A stretch of DNA of 12,929 bases from DASWJQ01 sp964517315 (GCA_964517315.1 CAZFCJ010000099.1:1-12929); one strand, 5' to 3'; shown: positions 5,924-12,929, counted from the stretch's first letter. Made by a program: numbers and translations. Notes: generated from the sequence alone by a model not told the origin.

Positions 5924-7156
5924 TTAGCCTTTCGCGCTCAGGCGTTGAGGGTTGAATCGATAAATGGCTTCAAAAGCGGCGCACAGATCAAGGTACTGCT
6001 CCAACAGCCGAATCATGAGGAAACGGTCCGTCACCGTCTGGCGGGCCTTCTGTCCCATCCGTTGGCGCAGGTCATCGTCCTCGAGTAATTCAACGATGTG
6101 ATCGGCGGCCTCGTCGACCGAGGACACGAGGAAGCCGTTTTCTCCATCGTCAATCTGGTGGCGAATGCCCCCCACATCGCCGCCAATGACGGGCGTCCCT
6201 TTCCACATCGCCTCGGTAACGGTCAAGCCGAAACCCTCGCGCAGCGACTTCTGGAGAACGACGTGCGCTCGGCTTTGCAGCGCGTTCACCAGAGCCGTGT
6301 CCTCGCGGCTGAGGATCATGATGCGCTCATTCTGATGCTCCAGAAGCGACTGGTAAACCTCCTCGCCTTCCGGGTCGTCGGTGGCCACATTCCCCAGCAG
6401 GACGAGCGTGGCGTCGATGTGCTCACGGGCTTTCTTGAAGGCCCGGATCACGCCTTCCGGGTCCTTCCAGCGATCGAAGCGTGAAATCTGGACCACGAGC
6501 GGGACGTCGGTCGGGATATCGTAGTGGTGAAGTCGGCCCTGCACCTCTTCCTCGCTCAGGTCGCGGTTCTTGATGGTGAACGGATCGATAGCGGGGTAGA
6601 AGAACAGCTGGGGGGCTTGCAGCTCCCGCTCGTACTCCTCCAACGTCAGGATCACGGCGTCATAGTCCTCGATGAACCCGTGCAGGTAGCTCCATACCTC
6701 GAAGCTCGGCTGGCTCAAATCGACGTGGCAGCGCCAGATCCAGGGCGCTTTCTTCTTGAAGTGCCGGATGAGGGGAAGCGGCTGCGGGTCATGGACGACC
6801 ACCATGTCGTGGGGCAGCCACGTCCTCACTGCGTTTTCGTGAATGACGTTCTCGTAAACTTGTTTCTTGAGCTCCGTCATGTTGATCTCCGCGCCCTGGA
6901 GCGCGTTGTGGAACTTCTTGGTCACGTTGAAGAAGTCCGGCGCGCCTTGGATCACGCGCCATTCGCTGCTCATCCCCACTTCGGTCATCAGCAACGTAAG
7001 TGAGGAGAGAAGCTCTGCGACACCGCCGCCATAGTAGGTGGAGTTGATATGGGCGACGGTCAGGCCCTCGAGCGATCGCGCCTTGTGCCGCACGCGATCC
7101 ACGGCGTCTTGGCCGACGATGGGCACGTAGTCGTCTAGCGAGGGGAGCCGGTGCAT
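5924..7156 (-). CDS. treT: Trehalose glycosyltransferring synthase (GT4 family)
   Basis: A 410-residue GT-B glycosyltransferase matching TreT, which makes trehalose from NDP-glucose and free glucose, reversibly in some organisms. Seen: HINSTYYGGGVAELLSSL near 36-53 (the TreT-type N-terminal glycine loop), VVHDPQPLPL near 120-129, WIWRCHVDLSQP at 139-150, the donor-site residues R226 and K231 in SRFDRWKDP, and the GT4 E-x7-E motif EGFGLTVTE with E307 and E315. The length is normal for TreT and there is no fused domain. The start is ATG with AGGAGG seven bases upstream; a nearer ATG in another frame lies between them and is not used. It sits 34 bp after the eRF1-like gene and 74 bp before gap. 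The context suggests that trehalose protectant synthesis is expressed together with ribosome hibernation. A trehalose-degrading role in vivo cannot be excluded. Confidence 0.92.
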   Translation of the reverse strand: MHRLPSLDDYVPIVGQDAVDRVRHKARSLEGLTVAHINSTYYGGGVAELLSSLTLLMTEVGMSSEWRVIQGAPDFFNVTKKFHNALQGAEINMTELKKQVYENVIHENAVRTWLPHDMVVVHDPQPLPLIRHFKKKAPWIWRCHVDLSQPSFEVWSYLHGFIEDYDAVILTLEEYERELQAPQLFFYPAIDPFTIKNRDLSEEEVQGRLHHYDIPTDVPLVVQISRFDRWKDPEGVIRAFKKAREHIDATLVLLGNVATDDPEGEEVYQSLLEHQNERIMILSREDTALVNALQSRAHVVLQKSLREGFGLTVTEAMWKGTPVIGGDVGGIRHQIDDGENGFLVSSVDEAADHIVELLEDDDLRQRMGQKARQTVTDRFLMIRLLEQYLDLCAAFEAIYRFNPQRLSAKG

Positions 7157-7190
7157 TCATGCACCTCCTTAGCCACCCGCAGGTTGCCGA

Positions 7191-8369
7191 TCAGGCTTCC
7201 GGAACTTGGAACCGCAGGATCGCCGCGCACTCCCCGTCACCCGGCACATCCTCTTGGGAGACGAGGAATACCTCGGCCCCGCCCTCAAGGCTCCGAATGG
7301 CAGCCAGATCGAACAGGTCGTCATCCCCCGGCTGCCGGCCGTCGTGGACCTCCGATGAGCCGGCGTCCGGGTCGAAGCTGCCCCAGAGCTGGGTGTCGGA
7401 AGGGACGAACAACAGATCCACGGACCCGGCGCGAGCCGCCAGCAGCACGTCCTTGACGTTCTCCGCGCGGCGATCGGCGTCCTGCACGTTCAGGTATCGC
7501 TGCCGGGCCTGCTGTTCCCGTTCGCGGAAGTGGGGCTCGACGAGCGGCCAGGTCAGCCGGTGAAGGTCCTCAGCATCGAGGTCGCTCGGGACATATTCGA
7601 GCTCGCCCTCGACCAGTCTCGGGTACTGGTTGACCTTACGGTAATGACCGATGAGCTCTTCGCCGCCCACGACCGTCAAGAGGGGCTCTTCGTCGGTAGC
7701 GAGGACTTTGTAGACTGCGTCGTCCAGCGCGGTGAGGAACCGCAGCAGCTGTTCGGTCTCAATTTCACCCTCGGCTCCGGCCCCGTGGCCGTGGAACATG
7801 GACTCGCGGCCGGCGACCGTCAGCCGCCCGGTTTGTGTGTGCCATTGGAGCTGCGCCTCTGGGTCGTCCCACTGCAGGTACTCGGAGAGCGAATTGGGAC
7901 TCCCGGTGAGCGCGACCTGCTGGACGCCGTGGCGGCCGGCCCGAAACATGCGGATGCCCTCCCGCTCTAGGGCCAGGACGTAGTAGCGGACCTGCCCAGT
8001 AGCGAAGGGCAGCAAAGGCTTGAGGTGGAAGCGCTCGGCGACCACCGTCCGTTCGGGCACGGCCTCGGGAAGCTGTTCGGTTTGGGCGCCTTCGGAATTG
8101 AGGAACAGGGCCAAGCCTTCGCTCTGGTGCTGCCAGAAGTCGTGGTTGCCGATCAGCGCGCTGGCGGGTTGAAGCACGTCGTCGATGAAGCGGGCGCGGT
8201 GTCCGAGGGCGTCGAGCTCTGCGCGCGCCGCGCGCAAGTTGTTCTTGAATCGGATCTTATTCTGCTCGATCTGGTCCCCGGCCTTGACTGTGGGCATGTA
8301 AATCGATATATGCGGACCGCCTTGGCTTGTCGCCAGGCGTTCGACCGTCGCCCTGGAGGGGGCATTCAT
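7191..8369 (-). CDS. Bacterial archaeo-eukaryotic release-factor-like protein (baeRF; possible hibernation factor)
   Basis: A 392-residue soluble protein that I recognise as one of the baeRF families, bacterial relatives of eRF1/Pelota. Domain order: an N-terminal part with ISIYMPT (21-27) and KNNLRAARAELDALG; FWQHQSEGLALFL (78-90); a middle domain holding a glycine-rich loop FHGHGAG (192-198) where eRF1 has its GGQ loop; EEPLLTVVGGEELIGHYRKVNQYP (227-250); WPLVEPHF; then a C-terminal eRF1-like domain with VKDVLLAARAGSVDLLFVPSD (335-355) and DDLFDLAAIRSLEGGAEVFLVSQEDVPGDGECAAILRF (369-387 and on). No GGQ is present, so peptide release is unlikely. Known: Balon, an eRF1 relative, occupies the A site of dormant ribosomes and can co-occur with HPF. 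The gene lies 66 bp behind hpf, so a hibernation or rescue role is a reasonable inference. The start is ATG with AAGGAG nine bases upstream. The exact baeRF subfamily is unsure. Confidence 0.8.
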   Translation of the reverse strand: MNAPSRATVERLATSQGGPHISIYMPTVKAGDQIEQNKIRFKNNLRAARAELDALGHRARFIDDVLQPASALIGNHDFWQHQSEGLALFLNSEGAQTEQLPEAVPERTVVAERFHLKPLLPFATGQVRYYVLALEREGIRMFRAGRHGVQQVALTGSPNSLSEYLQWDDPEAQLQWHTQTGRLTVAGRESMFHGHGAGAEGEIETEQLLRFLTALDDAVYKVLATDEEPLLTVVGGEELIGHYRKVNQYPRLVEGELEYVPSDLDAEDLHRLTWPLVEPHFREREQQARQRYLNVQDADRRAENVKDVLLAARAGSVDLLFVPSDTQLWGSFDPDAGSSEVHDGRQPGDDDLFDLAAIRSLEGGAEVFLVSQEDVPGDGECAAILRFQVPEA

Positions 8370-8435
8370 GGGCGGGGGCTCCTTATCCGGTGGGGCATGG
8401 TGGGATGGCTTGGCAGCTCCATCTGGCGTCGAGGC

Positions 8436-8795
8436 TCAAATCCCGGGTTCGGGCCCGTCCTGGATATCCGGGCGTTTCCAGTGCTCCTTGAGCTTCGCTC
8501 GGCGTTCCCTGACTTGGCGCTCGAGCGCGTCGAGCGCGCTCTTCATGGCTGCTTCGACGGTGTTGGCTTCCTTGGAGGCAACCAGCGGATCGGGGCGCAT
8601 ATGCACGACCACTTTGAACTCATAGCGAAACGCCTCCTCACCCTTGGCGACTTCCTCGATGGTGACCGCGGCGCTGACCATATCCGTGTGATTTCCTTTT
8701 AGGTCGGCCAAACGCCGCAGCGTCTTGTCGCGCAGCTTGTCGGTGAAACTGTCTGTGTCCGAACGTATCTCGATGGGAAAATCCGGGGTGGCCAT
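8436..8795 (-). CDS. hpf: Short ribosome hibernation-promoting factor (HPF/RaiA family)
   Basis: A 119-residue protein with the beta-alpha-beta-beta-beta-alpha plan of the HPF/YfiA (sigma-54 modulation, S30EA) fold: PIEIRSDTDSFTD near 7-19, a basic first helix (LRDKTLRRLADL), three strands (AAVTIEEVAKG, AFRYEFKVVVHMRPD, LVASKEA) and a long second helix (AAMKSALDALERQVRERRAKLKEHW). Known: HPF binds the decoding channel of the 30S subunit and blocks tRNA and mRNA sites. There is no C-terminal dimerisation domain, so this is the short form. The N-terminal half is divergent from standard HPF, so assignment rests on the strand pattern, the basic helices and the length. The start is ATG with AGGAGG seven bases upstream. 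It is the first gene of the apparent hpf-baeRF-treT-gap operon, with a possible promoter at 8869-8877. Confidence 0.75.
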   Translation of the reverse strand: MATPDFPIEIRSDTDSFTDKLRDKTLRRLADLKGNHTDMVSAAVTIEEVAKGEEAFRYEFKVVVHMRPDPLVASKEANTVEAAMKSALDALERQVRERRAKLKEHWKRPDIQDGPEPGI

Positions 8796-8868
8796 ACGAC
8801 TCCCTCCTAATGAACCTTCTCGAAGCGGGTCGGGACGGTGGGTCGCCCGAGTTCATTTCAGCTCTTTC

Positions 8869-8877
8869 AGTGTAGCA
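8869..8877 (-). promoter_or_regulatory. Possible extended -10 promoter for hpf
   Basis: The minus strand reads TGCTACACT, an extended -10 element (TGn plus TACACT, four of six matches), about 75 bases before the hpf ATG. It lies in the 101-base gap after the CPBP protease gene. I see no good -35 hexamer at 17-18 bases. Transcription would start near 8862. The gap also holds a direct repeat of GGGTCG. The support is modest. Confidence 0.35.
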
Positions 8878-8896
8878 ATCGGCCCTTTGCGAAACA

Positions 8897-9901
8897 TTAA
8901 CCCCCGGCGTTGGGCGTTGGTCCCGGAGACACCGGGTCGGGCTCGCGCCTGTCCGCGGGCCCTTGGACGACGGGAGCCCGCTCGCGTGTGTAGCTCCATA
9001 TCAACAAGGCCCCGACGGCCATCGCCAGATATCCGAGCAGCCCCGCCTCCGGCCCGAAAGGCCCGCCGGTGATGAGCTCGGGCCCGTCCACCTGATGGGT
9101 CAAGAGCTTAAATCCTCCCAGGCCGCTGACGGGGAAGCCGAAGATCGGTCCTTGAAAGAAATTCCAGCCGATATGCACCCCGATCGGCAGCCACAGTTGG
9201 CCGGTGCGCAGCCAGCCGTAGGCTAAGAAGTATCCGGCCAGCAGGATGCCCAAGGTGGAGAAGACGCCGGAGGAAGGGTTGAAAATATGCAGCACGGCGA
9301 AGATCGCCGAGGAGACGAAGAGCCCGAGCGGAAGATTAAGACCTTCGATGAGGGTCTGGAGATGGTAGCCGCGGCTGAGAAGTTCTTCCTGATAACCGAC
9401 GATGACAAAAATCACGAGCCAGTTGAACAATGACGCCACCGCCGATCCCGCCGGCGGGGACCCCAGCCCGGTGCCTTGCAGTTCGAGCCAACCCGCCGCC
9501 CATTCGATCAGGAAGACCATGCCGAACAGCGCGCCGGGCATCAGGAATCCAAAACCCAGATCGCGCCAGGTGTACTCATCGATGTTCAAGCCCAGGCTGA
9601 GGAACGAACGTCGATCCAACCAGCGCCGGGCACCCCAGGTGGAAAGCGTGATCGCGGCCAGCGGTCCGAGCAGGAAGATCGGCGAGGCCAACGCCTCCGG
9701 CGAGGTGAAGTTGAGGTCCACCAGACCCAGGAAGGATCCGCCCAAGATCAGGGTCAGGCTGAGGACGATGTAGAGGATTCCGGTGGCGATTCCGTGCAGC
9801 ACCAGCCGCCATCCTGAGCGCAGGCGGCCGTCATCGGGTGAGAAGAAGACCCAGCGCAGGCGGCGTCCGGTGGGGCGTTCTGGCGCGTCGTTATCGATCA
9901 T
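8897..9901 (-). CDS. CPBP-family intramembrane metalloprotease
   Basis: A 334-residue polytopic membrane protein with the three CPBP (CAAX protease / Abi) motifs: EELLSR (E172, E173, R177), F-x3-H in FAVLH (F201, H205) and H-x3-N in HIGWN (H243, N247). These residues form the predicted zinc or water-activating centre. Seven or eight membrane helices are visible, roughly at 34-58, 72-90, 114-136, 155-170, 188-206, 213-233 and 278-295. The N-terminus is polar and basic, and the C-terminal tail is proline-rich and charged. Known: eukaryotic members cleave prenylated CAAX proteins; bacterial members act in bacteriocin immunity, anti-sigma factor cleavage or unknown processes. It follows sthA by 28 bp, so the two are probably cotranscribed, with no obvious functional link. 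Start: GGAGG lies 14 bases before the ATG, longer than ideal, but an in-frame TGA just upstream excludes earlier starts. Confidence 0.9.
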   Translation of the reverse strand: MIDNDAPERPTGRRLRWVFFSPDDGRLRSGWRLVLHGIATGILYIVLSLTLILGGSFLGLVDLNFTSPEALASPIFLLGPLAAITLSTWGARRWLDRRSFLSLGLNIDEYTWRDLGFGFLMPGALFGMVFLIEWAAGWLELQGTGLGSPPAGSAVASLFNWLVIFVIVGYQEELLSRGYHLQTLIEGLNLPLGLFVSSAIFAVLHIFNPSSGVFSTLGILLAGYFLAYGWLRTGQLWLPIGVHIGWNFFQGPIFGFPVSGLGGFKLLTHQVDGPELITGGPFGPEAGLLGYLAMAVGALLIWSYTRERAPVVQGPADRREPDPVSPGPTPNAGG

Positions 9902-9929
9902 GATCGGTCATTCGGCCTCCGGGGATGGC

Positions 9930-11336
9930 TCACGCGTTAACCCGGTTTACGCCGTCAAACGCGGCCGTCTTGTAGCATTCGGCGAGCGTGGGGTAGTTGA
10001 AGACTGTGTTGATGAAATAGTCGATCCGCCCGCCGAATGAAAGCACGGCTTGGCCGATGTGCACCAGCTCGGCGGCGCCCTCGCCGATGATATGCACGCC
10101 GAGCAGCCGGCGGTTCTCCAGATGGAAGATCAGTTTGAGGAGACCGGTCTGATCGCCGATGATCTGGCCGCGCGCGATCTCGCGGTATTGAGCCTTGCCG
10201 ACCTCGTACGGGACGCCGTCTTCCGTGAGCTCCGCCTCGCTGCGCCCGACGGTCGAGATCTCCGGGATGGTGTACACGCCGAACGGGAACAGCTCCGGCA
10301 CGCTTTCCGCCTCCACGTCGAGGGCGTGGCAGGCGGCGAGGCGACCCTGCTCCATCGAGGTCGCCGCCAGGCTCGGGAAGCCGATCACGTCTCCAGCGGC
10401 GTAGATATGGGGCACTTCGGTCTGATAGTTCTCGTTCACGGTCAAGCGGGCCCGCTCATCGGCCTCCAGGCCGGCGTTTGGCAAATTCAGCCTGGCGGTG
10501 GCACCGGTGCGGCCGATGCTGTAAAGGGTCTTATTGGCCGAGATCTGCTTGCCGCTTTGGAGGCCCAGGCGGACGCGCTCCTTGCCGTTCTCGCTGAAGG
10601 GTTGAACCTCGGCGACCGATTCTCCCAAGCGAAAGGTGACTCGATTCTGACGCAGATGGTACACGAGCGCGTCGATGATCTCTTCATCGATGAAGGGCAG
10701 GAGGTGGCTGCGCCGGTCGACAACCGTCACCCGCACCCCGAGAGCGGCGAAGATGCTCGCATATTCGAGGCCGATCACCCCGCCGCCAACGACAGCCAGC
10801 CGGTTGGGAATGCGGTCCAAGTCTAAAATATCATCGCTGATGAAGATACGTTGGCCGTCGAAGGGGATGTGATCGGGCCGCGTGGCCATCGTACCCGTAG
10901 CGATCACGATATTGGTAGCGGTGACCTCACGCTGACCCTGTCCCTCCACGTCCTGCAGCCGCAAGGTGTGTTCGTCGACGAATGAGGCCTCGGCGGAGAA
11001 GAGCTCAACGTCGTTCCGCTTGAGCTGATGGCGCACGACATCGATCTCGTTCTGGATGACATGCTGGGCTCGAAAGAGCAGATCTTCGATGGTGATGTTC
11101 TCTTTCACGCTGTACGAGGCCCCGTACAGGCCGCGCTCTCGGTAGCCGGATAGGTGCAGTGCGGCCTCGCGCAAGGTCTTACTCGGGATGGTGCCGGTGT
11201 TGATGCATATGCCGCCGACCACGTCCTTGCGCTCTGCGACGCCCACCCGTTTGCCTAATTTTGCGGCTTGGATCGCGGCGCGTTGGCCCGCCGGTCCGGA
11301 TCCGATCACGAACAGGTCGTAGTCATTTGAGGGCAT
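9930..11336 (-). CDS. sthA: Soluble pyridine nucleotide transhydrogenase (SthA type)
   Basis: A 468-residue flavoprotein of the pyridine nucleotide-disulfide oxidoreductase superfamily. The FAD-binding GSGPAG is at 12-17. The redox segment reads GGICINTGTIPSK: the first cysteine (C44) is kept, but the second of the usual C-x4-C pair is threonine (T48), so no redox disulfide can form, as in SthA/UdhA. A second Rossmann motif GGGVIG and the VDRRSHLLP segment bind NAD(P)H, and AAGDVIGFPSLAATSMEQGR is the FAD ribityl-contact region. The dimerisation domain ends in FNYPTLAECYKTAAFDG, where a Y-P replaces the catalytic H-P of disulfide reductases. Known: SthA oxidises excess NADPH with NAD in the cytosol. 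Length fits the family (about 466). The ATG is preceded only by a weak AGAG. It sits upstream of the CPBP gene, and an AT-rich promoter-like patch lies at 11382-11394. Confidence 0.93.
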   Translation of the reverse strand: MPSNDYDLFVIGSGPAGQRAAIQAAKLGKRVGVAERKDVVGGICINTGTIPSKTLREAALHLSGYRERGLYGASYSVKENITIEDLLFRAQHVIQNEIDVVRHQLKRNDVELFSAEASFVDEHTLRLQDVEGQGQREVTATNIVIATGTMATRPDHIPFDGQRIFISDDILDLDRIPNRLAVVGGGVIGLEYASIFAALGVRVTVVDRRSHLLPFIDEEIIDALVYHLRQNRVTFRLGESVAEVQPFSENGKERVRLGLQSGKQISANKTLYSIGRTGATARLNLPNAGLEADERARLTVNENYQTEVPHIYAAGDVIGFPSLAATSMEQGRLAACHALDVEAESVPELFPFGVYTIPEISTVGRSEAELTEDGVPYEVGKAQYREIARGQIIGDQTGLLKLIFHLENRRLLGVHIIGEGAAELVHIGQAVLSFGGRIDYFINTVFNYPTLAECYKTAAFDGVNRVNA

Positions 11337-11351
11337 GGTTCAGCTCTATCC

Positions 11352-11394
11352 AATCCAGGCTGTTTGGCTGATGGATTAGGCATTATCTATCATA
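11352..11394 (-). promoter_or_regulatory. Candidate sthA promoter and leader inverted repeat
   Basis: The 115-base gap before sthA has an AT-rich patch with two overlapping -10-like words on the minus strand, TATGAT (11394-11389) and GATAAT (11387-11382). No convincing -35 box is seen. Downstream, AATCCA (11352-11357) and TGGATT (11372-11377) form a 6-bp inverted repeat that encloses a direct repeat of GGCTG. The repeat would lie in the leader and could be an operator. Weak but worth recording. Confidence 0.3.
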
Positions 11395-11451
11395 CTGGAA
11401 GCGGGAGTGATCACCGGCCGGGCACCGGCTGCGTGCTGTCCCGGGGTCGGG

Positions 11452-12159
11452 TTAGAGGATCTGCAGAAGAAAGCCGCGCACAACATGGCAGAGGCCCGGT
11501 CGGACGGATGAGAACACGTGGTCGGCGTGCGGGAAGCGGTCCCATCGAATGCGAGGCAGGGCTTCGATCAACGGTCGGTAATGCGCCGGCGGAAAAAACT
11601 CATCTTTGTCGCCGGTGACCAGCTGAACCGGTATCCCGCCCAGCTTCGGGGCCCAAGTGGTGAGCGGGCGGAGCTCGAGCCATTCACGCTGGAGTCGCTC
11701 CGCATCTGTACTGTGCAATGCGCGGGCGAAGTCGGCGGCCTCGTCGGCGGCGAGCGGACGCTGCCGTGGGTCCGCCAGTGGTGACAGCGCGCAGACCGCG
11801 CCCGGAGCGCTCATCTCGGCAGCGGCGGCCAGGGCGACCCAGCCACCCAAACTGATGCCGACCAACGCCACTCGAGCCGGATCCACATCCTCTCGCTGCG
11901 TCAGCCAATCCACGGCCGCACGCGCGTCGGGAACCAAATGTCCCAATCTGTAATCACCTTCGGAGCCCCACGAGCCGCGGTAGTGGAAGTAAAGGCAGTG
12001 AAGCCCGCTGGCCCGCAGCACCTGGGCCAGATCCAGATTGCGTTCATGACCGGGGATGCCGTGCAGCAGCACGACGCCCGGCCGACGACCGCCCCCGCCG
12101 GCTCGGTAGAAGCCGCCGAGCAGACGGTCGCCGTCGACGTTGAATTCAACAGCCTCCAA
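11452..12159 (-). CDS. Alpha/beta hydrolase, dienelactone-hydrolase/esterase-like
   Basis: A 235-residue cytoplasmic alpha/beta hydrolase with no signal peptide. Seen: the oxyanion segment LLHGIPGHERN (31-41), YFHYRGSWGSEGDY (57-70), the nucleophile elbow GISLGG with Ser103, an acid in GDKDEFFP (likely Asp186) and HADHVF with His214. Ser-Asp-His spacing is that of a small single-domain hydrolase with little cap. The substrate cannot be told; esterases, acylaminoacyl-peptidase-like and dienelactone-hydrolase-like members share this pattern. The start is TTG (MEAVEFNVDG), 11 bp after the stop of the small membrane protein. No ideal Shine-Dalgarno precedes it (GAGGA is about 15 bases away), so translation may depend on coupling, and the exact start is uncertain by a few codons. 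It ends 115 bp before sthA, and a gene boundary with a new promoter is likely there. Confidence 0.85.
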   Translation of the reverse strand: MEAVEFNVDGDRLLGGFYRAGGGGRRPGVVLLHGIPGHERNLDLAQVLRASGLHCLYFHYRGSWGSEGDYRLGHLVPDARAAVDWLTQREDVDPARVALVGISLGGWVALAAAAEMSAPGAVCALSPLADPRQRPLAADEAADFARALHSTDAERLQREWLELRPLTTWAPKLGGIPVQLVTGDKDEFFPPAHYRPLIEALPRIRWDRFPHADHVFSSVRPGLCHVVRGFLLQIL

Positions 12160-12170
12160 GCCCGGCGCGG

Positions 12171-12404
12171 TCAGTCCTCGGCCTCCTGTTCTTGGCCCTC
12201 GCCGAGCAGGCGGCGCAGGGTGCGAAACCGTCCGGGATCCTCGGGAGGCGGTTGGCGGCGCCGCAGCAGGAGGCCGAGTGCGCTGACCGCGGCTCCGGCC
12301 ACCAGCGTGGTCAACTGCGCCTGGCCGATGGTCGAGGTCACCAGGACGACGACCATGACGACGATCCCGATCAGGATCAGCGCCGAGCCCAGGCGCGAGA
12401 GCAT
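12171..12404 (-). CDS. Small two-helix membrane protein of unknown function
   Basis: A 77-residue protein with two hydrophobic segments, about 7-27 (rich in I, V and L) and 31-48 (LTTLVAGAAVSALGLLL), then RRR and a polar, acidic-ended tail (GEGQEQEAED). The arginines after helix two suggest both ends are cytoplasmic. I do not recognise a family. The ATG has no clear Shine-Dalgarno. It lies 11 bp upstream of the hydrolase gene, consistent with a two-gene operon, and about 175 bp after the aldehyde dehydrogenase stop. The length, hydrophobic pattern and tight spacing support it as a real gene, but no function can be offered. Confidence 0.65.
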   Translation of the reverse strand: MLSRLGSALILIGIVVMVVVLVTSTIGQAQLTTLVAGAAVSALGLLLRRRQPPPEDPGRFRTLRRLLGEGQEQEAED

Positions 12405-12493
12405 GGCTGCGAGCCGGTGAGTTTGTCGTGTTTGGGGTGTGCAGGTTGCGGGTCGGTTGGAGGTCGCGTGAGGTTCATGTCATAGGGCCCGCA

Positions 12494-12525
12494 GGGTACT
12501 CGGACCCGTTCACCCCGAGTGTCCC
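12494..12525. repeat. Inverted repeat between aldehyde dehydrogenase and the small membrane protein gene
   Basis: ACTCGG (12498-12503) pairs with CCGAGT (12515-12520), and the stem continues past a bulge as GGG with CCC (12494-12496 with 12523-12525). It lies about 55 bases after the aldehyde dehydrogenase stop. It may mark the 3' end of that transcript, but no T-run follows. The rest of the 175-base gap (12405-12579) shows no clear promoter. Confidence 0.3.
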
Positions 12526-12579
12526 TGTGCGCTGTGGAGGGCAGGCGGCGTGGATCCCAAGCCGTGTCGAAGGGCGGCG

Positions 12580-12929
12580 TCAGCGGATGACAGTGTGAAT
12601 CTGCTCGTGCATGTACAGCGGCAGGTAGTACAGGCCGCCCGCGTTCTTGCCGCTGGAGCCGGACCCTTTCCAACCCCCGAACGGTTGGTAACCTGGCCAC
12701 GCCCCGGTGGTCGAGCCCTGCGGCCGGTTGACGTAGGTCACGCCCGCCTCAATCCTCTCAAAGAACCAATCGGCTTCATCCTCGGAGCCGTAAAAGCCGG
12801 CTGTGAGCCCGTATATGGAGTCGTTGGCCAGCTCCATGGCCTCGTCCAGCTCGTCAAACGGTTGCACCATCGTAATCGGCAGGAACATTTCGTGGCGCCA
12901 CAGGCGGTGGTCGCCGTCCACGTCGGCCA
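12580..12929 (-). CDS. Aldehyde dehydrogenase family protein, C-terminal part (P5C dehydrogenase-like)
   Basis: The last 115 or so codons of an aldehyde dehydrogenase cut by the window edge; the open frame runs to base 12929. Seen: HRLWRHEMFLPITMV (the conserved E-x-F-x-P region before the end of the catalytic domain), ANDSIYGLTAGFYGSED, VTYVNRPQGSTTGAWPGYQP and FGGWKGSGSSGKNAGG near the C-terminus. The NR-x-x-G-S-T-T-GA and QPFGG-K-SG-S-GK-GG pattern recalls 1-pyrroline-5-carboxylate dehydrogenase-like members, which oxidise glutamate semialdehyde to glutamate. The catalytic Cys and Glu lie outside the window, so the substrate is unproven. The GTG at 12921 is an internal valine, not a start. 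The gene ends in TGA at 12580-12582. Confidence 0.9.
   Translation of the reverse strand, partial: ADVDGDHRLWRHEMFLPITMVQPFDELDEAMELANDSIYGLTAGFYGSEDEADWFFERIEAGVTYVNRPQGSTTGAWPGYQPFGGWKGSGSSGKNAGGLYYLPLYMHEQIHTVIR

Noticed and set aside
10050..10826. 258-codon plus-strand open frame opposite sthA
   Set aside because: Antisense to a clearly conserved flavoprotein, with no domain in its translation.
1..12929. Mobile element, prophage, toxin-antitoxin, CRISPR or defence island
   Set aside because: No transposase, integrase, repeat array, terminal inverted repeats or known defence domain is visible. The CPBP protease is sometimes labelled Abi but has no phage-defence context here.

Overview
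The window is a GC-rich bacterial chromosomal segment of about 13 kb in which every credible gene lies on the minus strand. Spacing is tight, most genes start behind strong AGGAGG-type ribosome-binding sites, and I see no insertion sequence, phage gene, CRISPR array, tRNA or rRNA. The gene set (glycosyltransferring trehalose synthase TreT, a bacterial eRF1-like protein beside a short HPF, an HSA32-like ComA-family protein, an SthA-type transhydrogenase) fits a free-living, stress-tolerant bacterium, perhaps Chloroflexota or a similar deep lineage. That taxonomic guess is inference only.

Layout in transcription order (right to left). (a) 12929-12580: the C-terminus of an aldehyde dehydrogenase cut by the window edge. 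(b) 12404-11452: a two-helix small membrane protein followed 11 bp later by an alpha/beta hydrolase. (c) 11336-8897: sthA, a soluble pyridine nucleotide transhydrogenase, then a CPBP-family membrane protease 28 bp behind. (d) 8795-4854: hpf (ribosome hibernation), an archaeo-eukaryotic release-factor-like protein (baeRF), treT and gap, with gaps of 66, 34 and 74 bp; this looks like one operon. (e) 4853-4280: the only large non-coding stretch, rich in inverted repeats, ending in a well-formed sigma-70-like promoter and a hairpin leader for the next operon. (f) 4279-16: an aconitase of unusual type, a MmgE/PrpD-family protein and an HSA32/ComA-family protein, with gaps of 82 and 12 bp.

Two neighbourhoods stand out. 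The hpf-baeRF-treT-gap cluster couples a ribosome-hibernation factor to an eRF1-like protein that lacks a GGQ motif, and to trehalose synthesis from ADP- or UDP-glucose; it reads as a dormancy or stress module, and the eRF1-like protein is a candidate Balon-like hibernation factor. The acn-prpD-HSA32 operon couples an aconitase with only two cysteines (serine stands where the first [4Fe-4S] ligand is expected) to a PrpD-fold enzyme with a full set of expected active-site residues, and to a relative of the plant heat-tolerance protein HSA32. Its combined biochemical role is not obvious from known pathways.

Limits: identifications rest on motif and family recognition by eye. No database search, folding calculation or codon statistics were run.
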